From positions 1 to 6,636 of the forward strand of contig JAHFCV010000129.1 in the NCBI GenBank assembly GCA_023249275.1: a stretch of 6,636 bases of DNA, read 5' to 3'. Made by a program: the position numbers and the translations under genes. How positions within the stretch are numbered: position 1 is the first letter of the stretch; every line of letters starts with the position of its first letter. This DNA comes from Candidatus Methanoperedens sp. GTDB lineage: Archaea; Halobacteriota; Methanosarcinia; Methanosarcinales; Methanoperedenaceae. Under the pieces are notes generated by a model. That model was not told the origin of the DNA, searched no databases, and saw nothing but the letters and a program-made list of their open reading frames with translations. Below are positions 5,097 to 6,636 of the stretch, piece after piece.

Positions 5097-5687
5097 ATGA
5101 AAAAACTCTTTAAAAATGATATGGCTGTTTCGCCGGTTATTGGCGCAACCCTGATGATGGGGATGACGGTGATTATGATTTCAGCAGTGGCGATATCGGT
5201 ATTGGGCTTCTCGCTTCCTGAGAGCGCACCGCAGGCGAAGATTGTGGTTTTGGAGGCGAAGGGAGGTTTGACGCCGACTGATCTTGACGAAAATCTGATA
5301 GTGCTACGCCATAAAGGCGGCGATACCCTTACAGAAAATGAAACAAAAATTATAATTAGAGGTCGTGGGACTGCATATCCAGATACTATGAATGTGACAG
5401 AAGCTACTGCTGCTGGGCTAATGAACCCGCAGGATATAACTGTAGAGTACCGTCACCTGAGAGGAACTCATCATGGAACGCATTATGGTTATGAACAAAT
5501 CCTGGATGGCAATTCTTGGTCAGCAGGTGAAGTTGTATCATTGCTAGGGGAAGATGGGGGTGATTCTTCTAATGGCTCGGATCAAAAATGGAGATTTAAT
5601 GCTAGTACCGTTATCACTGTTACGATTATAGACGTCTCAACAAACGAAGTAATCGCAGTCTCCCAAGCCCCAGTAAAAGCCCCCTAA
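5097..5687 (+). CDS. Archaeal type IV pilin-like protein (DUF1628/Pilin_N family)
   Basis: This is a secreted, membrane-tethered pilin-like subunit of 196 aa. A short basic leader (MKKLFKND) is followed by AVSPVIGATLMMGMTVIMIS, the class III prepilin motif; a PibD/EppA-type peptidase would cut near residue 9. The hydrophobic helix (10-38) is the pilus-core or membrane segment. The exterior domain (45-196) begins AKIVVLEAKGG, is mostly beta-like and Thr-rich, and ends with VITVTIIDVSTNEVIAV. It has four N-glycosylation sequons (N81, N99, N159, N168), a His/Gly-rich stretch (119-132) and no cysteine. Adhesion or surface filaments are the family role; the ligand is unknown. No assembly ATPase is in view, so it would use machinery encoded elsewhere. 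Codons from about 5335 are more AT-rich than the first third. Its stop overlaps the convergent zinc-ribbon gene. Confidence 0.88.
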   Translation: MKKLFKNDMAVSPVIGATLMMGMTVIMISAVAISVLGFSLPESAPQAKIVVLEAKGGLTPTDLDENLIVLRHKGGDTLTENETKIIIRGRGTAYPDTMNVTEATAAGLMNPQDITVEYRHLRGTHHGTHYGYEQILDGNSWSAGEVVSLLGEDGGDSSNGSDQKWRFNASTVITVTIIDVSTNEVIAVSQAPVKAP

Positions 5688-5812
5688 ACCCTCTCCGTCT
5701 CCTCGCTCCCGCACTGCGGGCAGGGTATCGGGATAAAGTTGGGGTCTGCCTCGAATTCAAAACTGCAAACCCTGCATCTGAAGAATACGGCAGACTGGTC
5801 TACTTCTTCCAT
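5684..5812 (-). CDS. 42-aa zinc-ribbon protein
   Basis: A very short gene starts with the ATG at 5812-5810 and ends with TAG at 5686-5684. The product begins MEEVDQSAVFFRCRVCSFEF and ends CPQCGSEETERV. Two CxxC knuckles, C13/C16 and C31/C34, are 14 residues apart, the layout of a rubredoxin-like or rpoP/TFIIS-like zinc ribbon; nearly the whole protein is the ribbon. It begins 6 nt after the stop of the M29 aminopeptidase and in the same frame, so it is probably translated from the same message. The only in-frame start after that stop is this ATG. Its stop overlaps the pilin stop by two bases on the opposite strand. The role is unknown: it may be a metal-binding partner of the aminopeptidase or a nucleic-acid-binding ribbon. 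Confidence 0.75.
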   Translation of the reverse strand: MEEVDQSAVFFRCRVCSFEFEADPNFIPIPCPQCGSEETERV

Positions 5813-5818
5813 AATATA

Positions 5819-6636
5819 TTAATTGTAATAACTTAATATAAATCTTTCGCCGCCCCCAAAAATCCTTGGTCTGGTGATAATACCGTCAAGATGAATCCCG
5901 GCTATCACATCCCCGCCAAATGTGCTGTTGTCCCCAAGAGCAATATGCACCGTACCTCCCACTTTCTCATCTTCAAGCACATTCCCTATAAGCTGCGCTT
6001 TCGGGTTTATACCGATACCGAATTCAGCGATATTGCGCGCTTTTTCTCCCACCCTGTCAAGCATGGCTTTAAGTTTCTCTGCTTTTTCACCTTTTATATC
6101 GGCCACATACCTGTTCCTTACAGTAAATTCAAGAGGAGAATCAAGTAGCCCAAACCCGCTCATGGAACCGTCCACCACGAAAACACCGCTTGCATTTTTT
6201 GGCGCGATGTACAGCTCACCTGCTGGAAGGTTGCTGCTGCATCCTCTTTCATGGCAGATGCCGGTATCCATATACCATTTACACCCTTCAAGGTCAAAGG
6301 TGATATCTGTGCCCGAATCCGTAACAATCCTGATATTTTTCACATTATCAAGCCTTTTATTTAATCGAATAGCGATCTCATTGACCTTGTTGTAATCGGC
6401 AGTCATCCCGCCGGAATTCATCATCTTCTCCGTGATTCCGGGCATGGAAGCTATCCGCGCTCCAGCTTTGCAGGCATTTATTCTTGCCTGGGTATGTGTG
6501 AGAGAATAGGTGGTTGGGGCGACCACAACATCGGCATTCTTCATGGCTTCAGCTATCGCAACCGGTGGCTCTTCCCCATGGCGCGTCCTTGGAAGCATGG
6601 TCATTATCATGACGTCGCAACCAAGGTTCTTTGCGG
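5819..6636 (-). CDS. Aminopeptidase, M29 family (5' partial)
   Basis: This is a cytoplasmic two-metal aminopeptidase of the AmpS/AmpT (COG2309) type, which releases N-terminal residues from peptides. The frame is open to the right edge; the ATG at 6610 is not taken as the start because family-like residues (AKNLGCDV) continue upstream. Counted from that ATG, candidate metal ligands are E132 (LPAGELYIAP), E196 (AEFGIGIN), H222 (VHIALGDN), H240 and D242 (GIHLDGI), matching the order Glu, Glu, His, His, Asp known in the family. The catalytic tyrosine found seven residues after the first His in AmpT-type enzymes falls on S229 by simple counting, so the archaeal branch may differ. About 270 residues are visible; the missing part is the N-terminal domain. 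The 42-aa zinc-ribbon gene follows 6 nt downstream. Confidence 0.88.
   Translation of the reverse strand, partial: AKNLGCDVMIMTMLPRTRHGEEPPVAIAEAMKNADVVVAPTTYSLTHTQARINACKAGARIASMPGITEKMMNSGGMTADYNKVNEIAIRLNKRLDNVKNIRIVTDSGTDITFDLEGCKWYMDTGICHERGCSSNLPAGELYIAPKNASGVFVVDGSMSGFGLLDSPLEFTVRNRYVADIKGEKAEKLKAMLDRVGEKARNIAEFGIGINPKAQLIGNVLEDEKVGGTVHIALGDNSTFGGDVIAGIHLDGIITRPRIFGGGERFILSYYN

Noticed and set aside
5922..6395. 157-codon plus-strand frame
   Set aside because: Antisense to conserved metal-ligand motifs of the M29 aminopeptidase; Ser/Pro-rich shadow composition.

Overview
The window looks like chromosomal DNA from a methanogen-related euryarchaeon; a Methanosarcinales or ANME-2d-like (Candidatus Methanoperedens-type) lineage is my best guess. 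This rests on a glycyl-tRNA synthetase of archaeal/eukaryotic type, a type IV pilin with the archaeal AVSPVIG prepilin motif, a CTP-dependent polyprenol/diacylglycerol kinase-like membrane protein, an archaeal-type M29 aminopeptidase, and AAAG+TATA-like promoters about 28 nt before start codons that lack Shine-Dalgarno sequences. The lineage is inferred from protein style only; no marker RNA gene is present.

Left part (1-562): the 3' portion of an HhH-GPD DNA-glycosylase-type gene that starts outside the window. It converges on a two-gene minus-strand operon (1319-611) encoding a small zinc-finger protein and a small membrane-anchored protein with a helical, winged-helix-like domain.

Middle (1320-2621): an AT-rich accessory stretch with little coding. 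It holds a GC-rich inverted-repeat island (1426-1501), a 79-aa antitoxin-like gene whose overlapping partner stops after six codons, an 84-nt imperfect inverted repeat of CGGAT units, a CTCTGTG triplet repeat, a second orphan small gene (2183-2467), and direct copies of GACTTTAGGTGCA placed on both sides of that gene.

Right part (2622-6636): conserved housekeeping and surface genes. glyS and the membrane kinase-like gene are 6 nt apart and probably cotranscribed. A separately promoted type IV pilin follows. It ends stop-to-stop against a minus-strand pair: an M29 aminopeptidase (its start lies beyond the right edge) followed, after only 6 nt, by a 42-codon zinc-ribbon gene at 5684-5812.

The points most worth attention are the repeat-bounded small-gene cassette, the GC-rich foldable island, the antitoxin-like gene with a broken partner, and an acidic, purine-tract-encoded linker in GlyRS that carries an in-frame ATG behind AGGAGG. 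I see no rRNA, tRNA, CRISPR array or intact transposase.
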